Assembly (NCBI GenBank): GCA_035628135.1
Contig: DASPKM010000006.1
Span: 682,001 to 746,000 of the forward strand
Reading direction: 5' to 3'
Origin: DASPKM01 sp035628135
GTDB taxonomy: Bacteria; Bacteroidota; Bacteroidia; Chitinophagales; Chitinophagaceae
DNA length: 64,000 nucleotides
The notes beneath the pieces are model-generated. The model was not told the DNA's origin and searched no databases. It was given only the letters and a program-made list of their open reading frames with translations. Below are positions 35,973-44,330 of this stretch, piece after piece. Positions within the stretch are counted from its first letter, which is position 1, and each line of letters opens with the position of its first letter. The position numbers and the translations under genes are program-made.

Positions 35973-36604
35973 AGCAAATGGTTTAAGGCCGGCCTGATGC
36001 GCTGCGCCTGTTCAGCAATAAAATCTTTATGGATGCTTTCAGCCCATGGAATGGATGCCAGTATGGAATATCCGCTCCACGAAGCGATGTCGCCTTCGTA
36101 ATCCAGGTATTGATCGTTGAATATCCAGCCCAGCACATCCAGCTTGTGCGCGGCGCAGGCCGCGGCAGTCAATAGGGAATGATTAATGCTGCCAAGGTAG
36201 TTCCTGCTCACAAGTATTATGCGCGCATCCAATGCCCTGATCAGGTCTATCATGAACTTGTCTTCGCTCAGGGGCACCATTAATCCGCCGGCGCCCTCGA
36301 TAACAAATCGTTTGCGGTTGGCGCTGATAACGGAAAAAAACTCGATGATGGTGCTAAGGTGGATGTTTATGCCTTCTGCCCGCGCGGCAATGTGCGGAGA
36401 GGCGGCCATTGCCAGCTTATATGCTTCGGGGTATACTTTCGTTTGATCGCTTGTCATGGATCGCACCCACATGCCGTCGGTGCCCTCGGCAAAGCCGGCC
36501 TGCACGGGTTTCCAGTAATCGGCGCCCAATGCTTCCGCAACAATGGCGGCCACTACCGTTTTACCAACACCCGTGCCAATGCCTGTTATGAAGATCGGTT
36601 TCAT
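35969..36604 (-). CDS. bioD: Dethiobiotin synthetase
   Basis: 211 residues. It starts KPIFITGIGTGVGKTVVAAI, the P-loop G-x-G-T-x-V-G-K-T of BioD, followed by YWKPVQAG (substrate-binding Lys) and VIEGAGGLMVPLSEDKF (E-G-A-G-G). It closes the ureido ring of dethiobiotin from DAPA, CO2 and ATP. No other bio gene lies nearby, so it stands alone in a folate and lipid A neighbourhood. A TAnnTTTG box lies 5 bases before the ATG. Confidence 0.95.
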   Translation of the reverse strand: MKPIFITGIGTGVGKTVVAAIVAEALGADYWKPVQAGFAEGTDGMWVRSMTSDQTKVYPEAYKLAMAASPHIAARAEGINIHLSTIIEFFSVISANRKRFVIEGAGGLMVPLSEDKFMIDLIRALDARIILVSRNYLGSINHSLLTAAACAAHKLDVLGWIFNDQYLDYEGDIASWSGYSILASIPWAESIHKDFIAEQAQRIRPALNHLL

Positions 36605-36608
36605 CGCG

Positions 36609-36616
36609 CAAATCTA
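36609..36616 (-). promoter_or_regulatory. TAnnTTTG -7 box (TAGATTTG)
   Basis: An exact minus-strand match, 4-5 bases before the bioD ATG at 36604. It probably drives bioD, the cyclo-ligase gene, lpxK and perhaps rnr. Confidence 0.55.
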
Positions 36617-36649
36617 AATGGAACCATTCACTATTCACCACTCACCATT

Positions 36650-38032
36650 TCAGTTCCTGTACACTTTATATTCCCATGGTCCCAGGCTAAAGGATTGCGG
36701 TTTGGCAAAGCGCGTGGCCTGCCCCGTAAAAACGTCCGCCATTTCACCATTCACCTCATCGTCATCAATGGAAAACTCCTGTTTTTTATTGCTGAAGTTC
36801 AGCAACACTACCACTTTCGGCATGCCTTTCCTGCGTACAAAAGCATACACCGCATCATCTTTTCCTGTCTGTAATTTTTTAAAGGAAGCGTCAGTGGCAA
36901 GCGCCGCGAAATCTTTTCTTAGCTCCAGCAGGGTTTTATAAAACGGCGCCAGCTCATACTTGCCAAACTGTATCGGGTCTTTCTCAAAAAATTGCAACCT
37001 TTTTTTGTTCGGCTCTTCCTGACCGCTGTATACGAGCGGAATGCTGCGGTGCATGGTCATGGTCCATACCGCAAAGGTTTTGGCGGCGTCACCGAAGCGT
37101 TCGTATTCGGTGCCGTTCCAGCTGTTCTCGTCGTGGTTAACGGTAAAGTACATGCGCATTGCGTCGGCGGGCAGCAACGATTCCACGGAATCTATCACGG
37201 CCTGCAATCTTGCCAGGTTGGTTTTGCCGGAATAAATTCCATACAATACGTTTTGCACGCTCCAGGCATACGAAGCGTCGAAGCCTATGTTGTGCAACTC
37301 GGGCTTGTCGGCCTCGGCCAGCATGAACACGTGCTTTACAGCGCGCAGCGAATCGATGCATTGCTTCCAGAAATCAACGGGCACTTCACCCGCTACGTCG
37401 CAGCGGAACCCATCGATGCCCGTTTCGGTAACCCAGAATTTCATCGAAGCTATCATGCTGTCGCGCAACGCGGCATTGGCATAGTTTAATTTGCGCACAT
37501 CGGTCCAGTCGAACGGTGATAGAAAATTCCCGGCGCTGTCACGCTCGTAAAAATCGGGGTGCGATTGCAACCACGGATGATCGGCCCCGCTGTGATTGGG
37601 TACCCAATCGGTAATTACTTTCATGCCCAGGTCATGTGCCTTGCTCACAAGGGCTTTCCATTGGTCCATGGTGCCATACTCAGGATTTACCTGGCGGTAA
37701 TTCTGTACTGCGTAATAACTCCCGAGGGTGCCCTTGCGGTCCTTGACGCTGATAGGTGTAATAGGCATGAACCAGAGTATATGCACTCCCATGTCCTTCA
37801 ACCGCTGCAATTCGTTCTGGAAACCGGCAAAAGAAGACGATTGCCCGTACTGGCGAAGGTTTACTTCATAAATATTCGACTGCAGGCTCCATGCGGGATG
37901 GCCTTTGGCAATGGAGGCAGTATCGGCCCTGTTGGCATCTGCATCCGCCTGTTTGGCCCCCTGCCGGCAGGCCTGAAAGGCCGCCAGGAGCAACAAACAA
38001 CAGGCAATCCTGGTACTAATAAAAGACAGCAT
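36650..38032 (-). CDS. GH13 alpha-amylase family lipoprotein
   Basis: 460 residues. The N-terminus MLSFISTRIACCLLLLAAF ends in a lipobox (FQAC), so it is a lipoprotein. The GH13 barrel has GVHILWFMPITP (beta-2), VITDWVPNHSG (region I), GIDGFRCDVAGEVP (region II, Asp nucleophile), VFMLAEADKP (region III, Glu acid/base) and FTVNHDENSW (region IV, second Asp), so all three catalytic residues are present. A short beta domain (KVVVLLNFSNKKQEFSI) ends the protein. It should act on alpha-glucans at the cell surface or in the periplasm. I took the ATG at 38032 because it gives the signal peptide. It is head-to-head with a CHRD lipoprotein. Confidence 0.92.
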   Translation of the reverse strand: MLSFISTRIACCLLLLAAFQACRQGAKQADADANRADTASIAKGHPAWSLQSNIYEVNLRQYGQSSSFAGFQNELQRLKDMGVHILWFMPITPISVKDRKGTLGSYYAVQNYRQVNPEYGTMDQWKALVSKAHDLGMKVITDWVPNHSGADHPWLQSHPDFYERDSAGNFLSPFDWTDVRKLNYANAALRDSMIASMKFWVTETGIDGFRCDVAGEVPVDFWKQCIDSLRAVKHVFMLAEADKPELHNIGFDASYAWSVQNVLYGIYSGKTNLARLQAVIDSVESLLPADAMRMYFTVNHDENSWNGTEYERFGDAAKTFAVWTMTMHRSIPLVYSGQEEPNKKRLQFFEKDPIQFGKYELAPFYKTLLELRKDFAALATDASFKKLQTGKDDAVYAFVRRKGMPKVVVLLNFSNKKQEFSIDDDEVNGEMADVFTGQATRFAKPQSFSLGPWEYKVYRN

Positions 38033-38058
38033 AACCAATGAATTTTGGGAAAGATAGC

Positions 38059-38066
38059 TATATTTG
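38059..38066 (+). promoter_or_regulatory. TAnnTTTG -7 box (TATATTTG)
   Basis: An exact match in the divergent spacer between the GH13 and CHRD genes, 35 bases before the ATG at 38102. Confidence 0.4.
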
Positions 38067-38101
38067 CCCTCGTCCAAAAGCTACCTACCAAAACTATATT
38101 T

Positions 38102-38572
38102 ATGAGCGGAACAAAACTTTTACTTTCCCTGAGCATGGCGGCATTCATTTTTGTATCCGGCGCCTGCACTAGCGATAAATTAAACGACGAGATTTATACT
38201 GCCACCCTTCCCCTGAGCGGTTTACAGGAAGTGCCCCAGCGCCAAACCTCTGGCAATGGCACCATGGACCTGGTATATAATAAAGAATTGCGCACCCTGT
38301 CGTACACCGTACGCTGGAACTCGCTCACCGGCCCCGTTGCACAGGCGCATATTCACGGCACTGCGCAAAGAGGCGTGAATGCGCCTGTATTGCAGGACTG
38401 GACTTCCAGCATCAGCAAAACCGTGGCCGGCACCTATACCGGCAGCGTGTTGATAGATGGCGTTGTGTTCAAGGAAGAAGACCTGTTCCTGGGCCGTTAT
38501 TATGTAAACATTCATACTGCCCAATTCCCCGGCGGAGAAATAAGAGGTCAGATCGAAAATCTTGCTAAATAA
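38102..38572 (+). CDS. CHRD domain lipoprotein
   Basis: 156 residues. The signal peptide LLLSLSMAAFIFVSGAC ends in a lipobox Cys (about residue 22). The remainder is one CHRD domain: LPLSGLQEVPQRQTSGNG, LSYTVRWNSLTGPVAQAHIH and YYVNIHTAQFPGGEIRGQI. CHRD domains occur in chordin and many bacterial surface proteins; their function in bacteria is unknown, though the His-rich loops hint at metal binding. The start was placed at 38102; an upstream in-frame start would hide the signal peptide. A 7-nt periodic hairpin follows the stop codon. Confidence 0.9.
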   Translation: MSGTKLLLSLSMAAFIFVSGACTSDKLNDEIYTATLPLSGLQEVPQRQTSGNGTMDLVYNKELRTLSYTVRWNSLTGPVAQAHIHGTAQRGVNAPVLQDWTSSISKTVAGTYTGSVLIDGVVFKEEDLFLGRYYVNIHTAQFPGGEIRGQIENLAK

Positions 38573-38575
38573 TTT

Positions 38576-38637
38576 GATTACTAATTATTGATTATTGTAT
38601 TCATCGGCATTGCCCGGTAATTAATAATCAGTAATTA
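38576..38637. repeat. 7-nt periodic intergenic hairpin (family 2, copy 3)
   Basis: GATTACT, AATTATT, GATTATT (38576-38596) pair with an AATTAATAATCAGTAATT arm (near 38619-38636) across a 20-base loop. It lies between two convergent genes, starts 3 bases after the CHRD stop and contributes to the stop codon of the cysteine desulfurase. It is a likely bidirectional terminator. Confidence 0.65.
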
Positions 38638-39762
38638 AATCAACTCCTTCAATTTCTCTACCACATAATCCACTTCTTCTTTCGTATTGTTGCGGCAGAA
38701 GGAAAAGCGCACCGTTACCTGGTTGGGATTGTTATTAATGGCGCGGATAACATGGCTGCCTTGCTCTACTCCGCTGGTGCAGGCGCTTCCACCCGATGCG
38801 CAGATATTATTGATGTCGAGATTGAACAACAGCATCTCCGACCTTTCCGTTTTGGGAAATGAAACGCTCAAAACCGTATACAGGCTGCATCCCAACGGGT
38901 CGCCGTTGAATGAAATGCCGCGCACCTGCTGCTCCAGCTTTTCCATCATGTACAGCTTGATCTCCCGCACATAAGCACTCTCTTTTTCATGCCGCGCAGT
39001 TGCCAGCTCCAGTGCTTTTGCAAAACCCACTATGCCATACAGGTTCTCGGTGCCCGCACGCATGTTGCGCTCCTGCGATCCACCATGTATATAAGGTTGA
39101 ATTCGGACATTTTCATTGATATACAACATGCCCACGCCTTTGGGACCGTGAAACTTATGTCCTGCCCCGGTTATAAAATGCACCGGCGTATTGCGCAGGT
39201 CGAAGGGAAAATGGCCCACGGTCTGCACCGTATCCGAGTGAAATACGGCGCCGTATTTTTTACAGATATTACCCGCCGCGTGCAGGTCCAGTATATTGCC
39301 GATCTCATTGTTGGCGTGCATCAGGGTTACCAGGCATTTTTCTTCGCAGTAGTCCAGTAAATGTTCCAGGTCTTCCAGGTCGATATGACCGTTGGGCAAC
39401 ACTTTTACATAGCTCAGCGCCACCTCTCCTTTCTTATGCAGGTATTCGACGGTGTGCAGGGTAGCATGGTGCTCCATCGGCGAAGTAATGATATGCCTGC
39501 ATCCCAGGTCTTTTACCGATGCGGTGATGGCGGTGTTACTGCTTTCGGTGCCGCCGGAGGTAAAGAATATTTCCGCGGGATGGGCATTCAGGATCTTTGC
39601 CACCGTTTTGCGGGCCGTTTCAACGGCCAGGCGGCTTTCGCGGCCATAAGAATAGATGGAAGATGGGTTGCCGAACTTGTCGGTAAGGTAGGGCATCATG
39701 GCCTCCAGCACTTCCGGGTCAAGGGGGGTGGTAGCCGCATTGTCGAAATATATCCTGTTCAT
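38635..39762 (-). CDS. Cysteine desulfurase (NifS/IscS family)
   Basis: 375 residues of PLP enzyme fold type I. It begins RIYFDNAATTPLDPEVLEAM and has FTSGGTESSN, MEHHATLHTVEYL, LMHANNEIGNI, GAGHKFHGPKGVGML (the PLP Lys), GTENLYGIVGFAKAL and GGSACTSGVEQGSHVI (catalytic Cys). It removes sulfur from cysteine as a persulfide for Fe-S cluster assembly or tRNA thiolation. No isc or suf partner lies in the window. A TAnnTTTG box precedes the ATG. Confidence 0.95.
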   Translation of the reverse strand: MNRIYFDNAATTPLDPEVLEAMMPYLTDKFGNPSSIYSYGRESRLAVETARKTVAKILNAHPAEIFFTSGGTESSNTAITASVKDLGCRHIITSPMEHHATLHTVEYLHKKGEVALSYVKVLPNGHIDLEDLEHLLDYCEEKCLVTLMHANNEIGNILDLHAAGNICKKYGAVFHSDTVQTVGHFPFDLRNTPVHFITGAGHKFHGPKGVGMLYINENVRIQPYIHGGSQERNMRAGTENLYGIVGFAKALELATARHEKESAYVREIKLYMMEKLEQQVRGISFNGDPLGCSLYTVLSVSFPKTERSEMLLFNLDINNICASGGSACTSGVEQGSHVIRAINNNPNQVTVRFSFCRNNTKEEVDYVVEKLKELI

Positions 39763-39770
39763 GGCGGGGG

Positions 39771-39778
39771 CAAAATTA
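39771..39778 (-). promoter_or_regulatory. TAnnTTTG -7 box (TAATTTTG)
   Basis: An exact minus-strand match 8 bases before the ATG at 39762 of the cysteine desulfurase. Confidence 0.5.
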
Positions 39779-39807
39779 GCAGAAATCGCCGACTCATTAG
39801 TCAGGAA

Positions 39808-39930
39808 GTCATTAAGTCATTCGGTCATTCGGTCAGCAAGGGATTCTAGTATTATATAATTGGGCCCTGGTCCACAAATGACCCAATGACCCAATGACTT
39901 AATGACCTAATGACTTAATGACTTAATGCG
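39808..39930. repeat. 8-nt periodic intergenic hairpin (family 1, copy 2)
   Basis: Left units GTCATTAA, GTCATTCG, GTCATTCG, GTCAGCAA (39808-39839) face seven right units of the form NNAATGAC (39875-39930), around a 35-base loop. It lies after the stop of glmM and before the promoter of the cysteine desulfurase. The unequal arms (4 versus 7) suggest growth or loss of units by slippage. Confidence 0.8.
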
Positions 39931-39942
39931 GGTTCCAACCCA

Positions 39943-41319
39943 CTACATAGATTCTTTAATATCCTGTATCAGCCGCAGTGCAATGTTTTCGGCGGTGGTT
40001 TTGAAACTGCTTTCGGCATAAATGCGAATGATGGGCTCTGTATTGGATGGCCGCAGGTGCACCCAATCGGCCTCGAACTCTATTTTCAACCCGTCTTCGG
40101 TATTGATCTGGTGGTTCTTGTATTTTTTCCTGATCTTTTCGAATATGCCTTTCAGGTCGATGTCTTCCTGCAATTCTATTTTTCGTTTCGATATAAAATA
40201 ATCAGGATAACGGCTGCGGAACGACTTCATACCGTTTTTATGCCCTGCCAATGCGCTAAGAAATAAACCGATGCCTATTAAAGCATCGCGGCCATAGTGC
40301 AGGTCGGGCACGATGATGCCGCCATTGCCTTCGCCGCCGATAACGGCGTTTACTTCCTTCATCTTGCTTACCACGTTTACTTCGCCAACGGCCGAGGGAT
40401 GATATTCGCCTCCATGCTTCAACGTTACTTCTTTTAAAGCGCGGGTGCTGCTCATGTTGCTGACCGTATTCCCTTTTTTCCGGCTCAATACATAGTCGGC
40501 CACGGCCACCAGCGTAAATTCTTCACCGAACATGCTGCCGTCTTCGCAAACAAAGCAAAGCCTGTCCACATCGGGATCTACGGCAATGCCGAAATCATAC
40601 CCTCTTTTTACTTCCGCGCTTAGCTCGGCCAGGCTTTCGGGCAGCGGTTCGGGGTTGTGCGCGAACTTTCCATTGAGTTCAGCATTCAACACCTTCACTT
40701 CTTCTATGCCCAATGCCTTCAACAATGGCGGAACAAAGATGGCGCCGCTGGAATTGATGGCATCCACCACCACCTTGTATTTTTTTTGAGCAATGGCTTT
40801 TACATCTACTAAAGGATAGTTCACTACCGCATCGATGTGTTTTTTAAGGTAAGAATCGTCAGTAGCATAACTGCCGAGCTTATGAACGGGAGAGAATGTA
40901 AAATCTTCTTTCGATGCTTTTTCCAAAATGGCTGCGCCATCGGCCGCGCTGATGAATTCTCCTTCGCTGTTGAGCAGCTTCAGCGCATTCCATTCTTTTT
41001 CGTTGTGGCTTGCCGTGATGATGATGCCGCCTCCGGCCTTTTCCCATCTAACCGCCAGCTCTACCGTGGGCGTGGTAGAAAGACCAAGGTCTACCACGTT
41101 CAGGCCTAATGCGTTCAGTGTGCTCACCACCAGGTTGCTGATGAGTTCACCACTGATGCGCCCGTCGCGGCCTATGATTATTTTTTTGGATTGTTTTTTT
41201 TCGAGCACCCAATTGCCGAATGCAGCTGTAAACTTGACTACATCCAGTGGAGTAAGGTTTTCACCTGCCTTGCCGCCTATCGTTCCACGAATTCCGGAAA
41301 TACTTTTGATCAATGCCAC
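39943..41319 (-). CDS. glmM: Phosphoglucosamine mutase (phosphohexomutase family)
   Basis: 458 residues. It has LIKSISGIRGTIGGKAGE at the N-terminus, the phosphoserine loop IIITASHNEKEWNALKLL, the metal loop GIAVDPDVDRLCFVCEDGS, the sugar-specificity loop VIGGEGNGGIIVPDLHYGRD and the phosphate-binding VHLRPSNTEPIIRIYAES. The GEGNGG and the sequence overall fit the archaeal/Bacteroidota GlmM group, converting glucosamine-6-P to glucosamine-1-P for UDP-GlcNAc, peptidoglycan and lipid A. A phosphomannomutase role cannot be fully excluded. The start is GTG, 18 bases after a TATTTTTG box. Confidence 0.9.
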   Translation of the reverse strand: MALIKSISGIRGTIGGKAGENLTPLDVVKFTAAFGNWVLEKKQSKKIIIGRDGRISGELISNLVVSTLNALGLNVVDLGLSTTPTVELAVRWEKAGGGIIITASHNEKEWNALKLLNSEGEFISAADGAAILEKASKEDFTFSPVHKLGSYATDDSYLKKHIDAVVNYPLVDVKAIAQKKYKVVVDAINSSGAIFVPPLLKALGIEEVKVLNAELNGKFAHNPEPLPESLAELSAEVKRGYDFGIAVDPDVDRLCFVCEDGSMFGEEFTLVAVADYVLSRKKGNTVSNMSSTRALKEVTLKHGGEYHPSAVGEVNVVSKMKEVNAVIGGEGNGGIIVPDLHYGRDALIGIGLFLSALAGHKNGMKSFRSRYPDYFISKRKIELQEDIDLKGIFEKIRKKYKNHQINTEDGLKIEFEADWVHLRPSNTEPIIRIYAESSFKTTAENIALRLIQDIKESM

Positions 41320-41337
41320 AATTCCTAAGGTTTAGTG

Positions 41338-41345
41338 CAAAAATA
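41338..41345 (-). promoter_or_regulatory. TAnnTTTG -7 box (TATTTTTG)
   Basis: An exact minus-strand match 18 bases before the GTG start of glmM. Confidence 0.5.
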
Positions 41346-41405
41346 AGGGTTACGGTGAACCTTGAAATTATACAATTTGCAGGAACCCCACTAACAAACT
41401 CTCCA

Positions 41406-41413
41406 TAAATTTG
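41406..41413 (+). promoter_or_regulatory. TAnnTTTG -7 box (TAAATTTG)
   Basis: An exact match 6 bases before the ATG at 41420. An in-frame TTG at 41411 lies inside the box and is therefore not the start. Confidence 0.55.
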
Positions 41414-41419
41414 CGGAGT

Positions 41420-42217
41420 ATGAAAAATAACCAGTTAATGGTACAGGCCGGGAACGACCAATGGTTCCGGCAATGGTTCGACTCACCTTATTATCATCAA
41501 TTATATTTCAACAGGGACGAGCAGGAAGCAATGGCTTTCATCAACCGGCTGTTAGATCACCTGCAACCGTTGCAATGCAGTCCTTCCAACCCTTCGGGTT
41601 GTTTTATGCTGGACGTCGGTTGCGGCCGCGGCCGTCATTCCAAAATGCTGGCCGCGCAGGGCTTCGATGTTACAGGCATCGATCTTTCTCTTTCCAGCAT
41701 CAACGAAGCAAAAAAATTCGAATCGGACAATCTTCATTTTTTCCAGCATGATATGCGGCTTCCTTTCCGCGTGAATTATTTTCATTTTGTGTTCAACCTG
41801 TTCACCAGCTTCGGGTATTTTAAATCGGAAAGGGAAAACGACAATGTCATCGCCAGCATGTCCAGCGCTTTAAAAGAAGAAGGCATGCTGGTGCTGGATT
41901 ACCTGAACGTACACTATGCCGAAGACCACCTGGTGCACAAGTCGGAAGTGCAATTGAACGGCGTGACCTTTTTCATCACCAAATGGTTCGATGAAACCCA
42001 TTTTTATAAAAAGATCCTGATCGAAGACGATGAGCTGGAAGAACCGCTGGAGTTCACCGAAAAAGTAGCCAAGTTTTCACTCGGGGATTTCAATGATATG
42101 TTCGCCTACCACCACCTGCAACTGCAGGAAGTATTCGGCGATTATCAATTCGGCCACTACGACGTAAGAAAATCACCAAGGCTATTGATGATGGCCAAAA
42201 AATTAATTGCCAAATAG
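41420..42217 (+). CDS. Class I SAM-dependent methyltransferase
   Basis: 265 residues. FMLDVGCGRGRHSKMLAAQG is motif I, VTGIDLSLSSINEAKKF carries the acidic residue, and HFVFNLFTSFGYFKSERE and LVLDYLNVHYAE complete a Methyltransf_25-like domain. Close relatives are common in Bacteroidota, but their substrate is not known to me. The WFDSPYYHQLYFNRDEQEA region at the N-terminus is typical of that group. It is a single-gene unit between glmM (divergent) and the GH-like lipoprotein (convergent). Confidence 0.85.
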   Translation: MKNNQLMVQAGNDQWFRQWFDSPYYHQLYFNRDEQEAMAFINRLLDHLQPLQCSPSNPSGCFMLDVGCGRGRHSKMLAAQGFDVTGIDLSLSSINEAKKFESDNLHFFQHDMRLPFRVNYFHFVFNLFTSFGYFKSERENDNVIASMSSALKEEGMLVLDYLNVHYAEDHLVHKSEVQLNGVTFFITKWFDETHFYKKILIEDDELEEPLEFTEKVAKFSLGDFNDMFAYHHLQLQEVFGDYQFGHYDVRKSPRLLMMAKKLIAK

Positions 42218-42218
42218 C

Positions 42219-44330
42219 TCATCGCTCCGAAAACAAAATGATCTTCGGCACTTCATCAACATCCACTATTATTTTACCACCCTTTATGTCTTTTTCCTCC
42301 TTCCTTCCTTTTTCCCGCTTATCCTCAAAACTTATCTCCACCGCTCTTCCCGAACCAACGCCCGCATTCAATGCATATCCCGGGTACTTGTTACCCTTCC
42401 TCGTTGGGGCATATACGAACAAGGCCACTGAGTCTTTTTGTGTTTGATGACGGTATTTATAGATCCACACATTTCCTTTTTCACTAATGATATTCTCAGG
42501 AACATAATCAGCCAGATGATGCATCATGGTATTAACATGGAACCACGAAGGATACGGGGTTATTTGCCCATCCATCGATTGGTAGATCAATCCGCTGGTA
42601 AGATAAATATGCGGCGAGTTTACCGGCTCATGGTCTTTCATCCAATACAATATCAAACGGTCGAAGCCTGAAAATGCCACTGCATTAATGGAGCGCACCA
42701 GCATAATACCCTGGCTTTGCGCCGGCGTATATCCCGGAATAATTGGTGTTGATTGCGCACTCGGGCCTTTATCGAAACCATATTCACCCAAGATACATTC
42801 TATGCCTGGTTGAAGGCGATACGTAAAATCGCGCACCTTAGCCAGGCGGCTGCGCAATGAATCTTCTTCGGGCGTAATGCCCGCTGTTGCCTGTTGAAAC
42901 CGGTTGGGCGCAATCGACGAGCGCACATTGGTGCTGTAATGGTGATATTGTATACCGCCCTGCCACAGGAATTTTTTATCGGGCCTCAGGTATTGGCATA
43001 AGAAGTCAAGCACACGTACGCGATTGGTATCCAATCCCACGGTGCCGCTTAGTATTAGCTTGCTGTTGGAATCGGCGGTTGCAATGCCATGCCTGTCACC
43101 CAATTTATGCAGGTGCCCATCGTAATCCGCGCTGCTCTGCGCAAAGTATTCCACAGGGGTGCAATACTTGTCTCCCTTCCACCACGCGTCTTCTTCATTG
43201 CCGTTCTCGAACAAGGTCATGGTGCCTTTGCCTGATACTTTTATCATGTCGGCAATGTTCAGCAGGCTGGTATCTACCGCCGTTTTACCAAATACTGCGG
43301 CCAGGGTCCACATCAGGTATGCATGCCTGCCATAGCTCATCGGGTCTTCGGGGTTCATGCCGAGCCGTGTTAAGGGCCTGTCTTTTTCCCACAGGCCTAA
43401 TTTGTTCATCCATGCCGGCACTCCTTTTACAGAATACCAGATGTTCTTTCCGACCGCGGCAAGGTCGTCGGAAAAATGCCGGAAGTACTGGCCCTGGTAT
43501 AAATACCCCAGGCGTGATATATTGATCTTGTTGCCGGGATAAGCATCCGCCGCATCCGTGTCGAACAGGTTGGCATCGGCATACATGCGCACCCATTTAA
43601 ATGGTTGCAGCCATTCCATGGGCGATTCGTTATACATGTTCACCCCTAAAAAATCCTTCATGGGCTTGCGCGGCAGGCGCGGGCCGGAGTACTCTCCGGC
43701 GGGTGCGGGCGGAACGGGCTGTAAGGGACAACCATACAATGCCGCTTCGGTAATGGTGGTCTCGCGGCTGTTGAACCGGAATTGTACAAAGCGTGAGGTA
43801 TCGCTCAATGCAAATTTTCTCCATCCCCACGAAATCGTTTCGCTGTTGGTGATGATGGTTTGCTTCAGCTTCCAGTTTTGCATATCGCCTGTATACACCC
43901 ACACGGTATCGGGTATTACCGAACGGTCGTAGAGATACACTTCGCTCAGTTTATAAGGAACACGCAGGTCTACCACTATCCTGCTTCCCCTGCCCTTTGG
44001 AAAATAGATCTCGGCATTGCGGATGGGATGCGGGCTGGTTTCAGGATAAGTGGTGATATCGGTCTTAGGATCTGTAAAGTTATCTTCGTCGAATAAATTA
44101 AAAGGGCTTCCGCCGCCGCTGTGCTCATACCCGCTCAGGTCGTACACGAATGGCTTATAAATAGCAGTTATTTTTTGAGGAGTAGTACACGTTGCGGGTT
44201 TTGTTGCGGTGGTGGTGGCATTGGTATCGGCATTACCGCATGAAAACAGCAACAAGGAGTACATCGATAGCCCGGTGCCTATAAGCCATCTTCTCGAAGC
44301 ATGTGCGTAATAAACAAGTGTCGCGCTCAA
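42219..44330 (-). CDS. Lipoprotein with glycoside-hydrolase-like barrel and N-terminal discoidin-like domain
   Basis: 703 residues. The signal ends LLLFSC (lipobox Cys near residue 31). Residues ~45-205 look like a discoidin/F5-8-type beta sandwich (SRIVVDLRVPYKLSEVYLYD, RFVQFRFNSRETTI). The rest is a probable (beta/alpha)8 barrel: FENGNEEDAWW has the N-E pair typical of clan GH-A acid/base residues, and CILGEYGFDKGP could hold the nucleophile Glu. A C-terminal beta region is rich in charged residues. The family is unknown to me and the catalytic assignment is inference. It overlaps the LtaS-type gene by 4 bases, pointing to work on a shared envelope polymer. Confidence 0.6.
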   Translation of the reverse strand: MSATLVYYAHASRRWLIGTGLSMYSLLLFSCGNADTNATTTATKPATCTTPQKITAIYKPFVYDLSGYEHSGGGSPFNLFDEDNFTDPKTDITTYPETSPHPIRNAEIYFPKGRGSRIVVDLRVPYKLSEVYLYDRSVIPDTVWVYTGDMQNWKLKQTIITNSETISWGWRKFALSDTSRFVQFRFNSRETTITEAALYGCPLQPVPPAPAGEYSGPRLPRKPMKDFLGVNMYNESPMEWLQPFKWVRMYADANLFDTDAADAYPGNKINISRLGYLYQGQYFRHFSDDLAAVGKNIWYSVKGVPAWMNKLGLWEKDRPLTRLGMNPEDPMSYGRHAYLMWTLAAVFGKTAVDTSLLNIADMIKVSGKGTMTLFENGNEEDAWWKGDKYCTPVEYFAQSSADYDGHLHKLGDRHGIATADSNSKLILSGTVGLDTNRVRVLDFLCQYLRPDKKFLWQGGIQYHHYSTNVRSSIAPNRFQQATAGITPEEDSLRSRLAKVRDFTYRLQPGIECILGEYGFDKGPSAQSTPIIPGYTPAQSQGIMLVRSINAVAFSGFDRLILYWMKDHEPVNSPHIYLTSGLIYQSMDGQITPYPSWFHVNTMMHHLADYVPENIISEKGNVWIYKYRHQTQKDSVALFVYAPTRKGNKYPGYALNAGVGSGRAVEISFEDKREKGRKEEKDIKGGKIIVDVDEVPKIILFSER

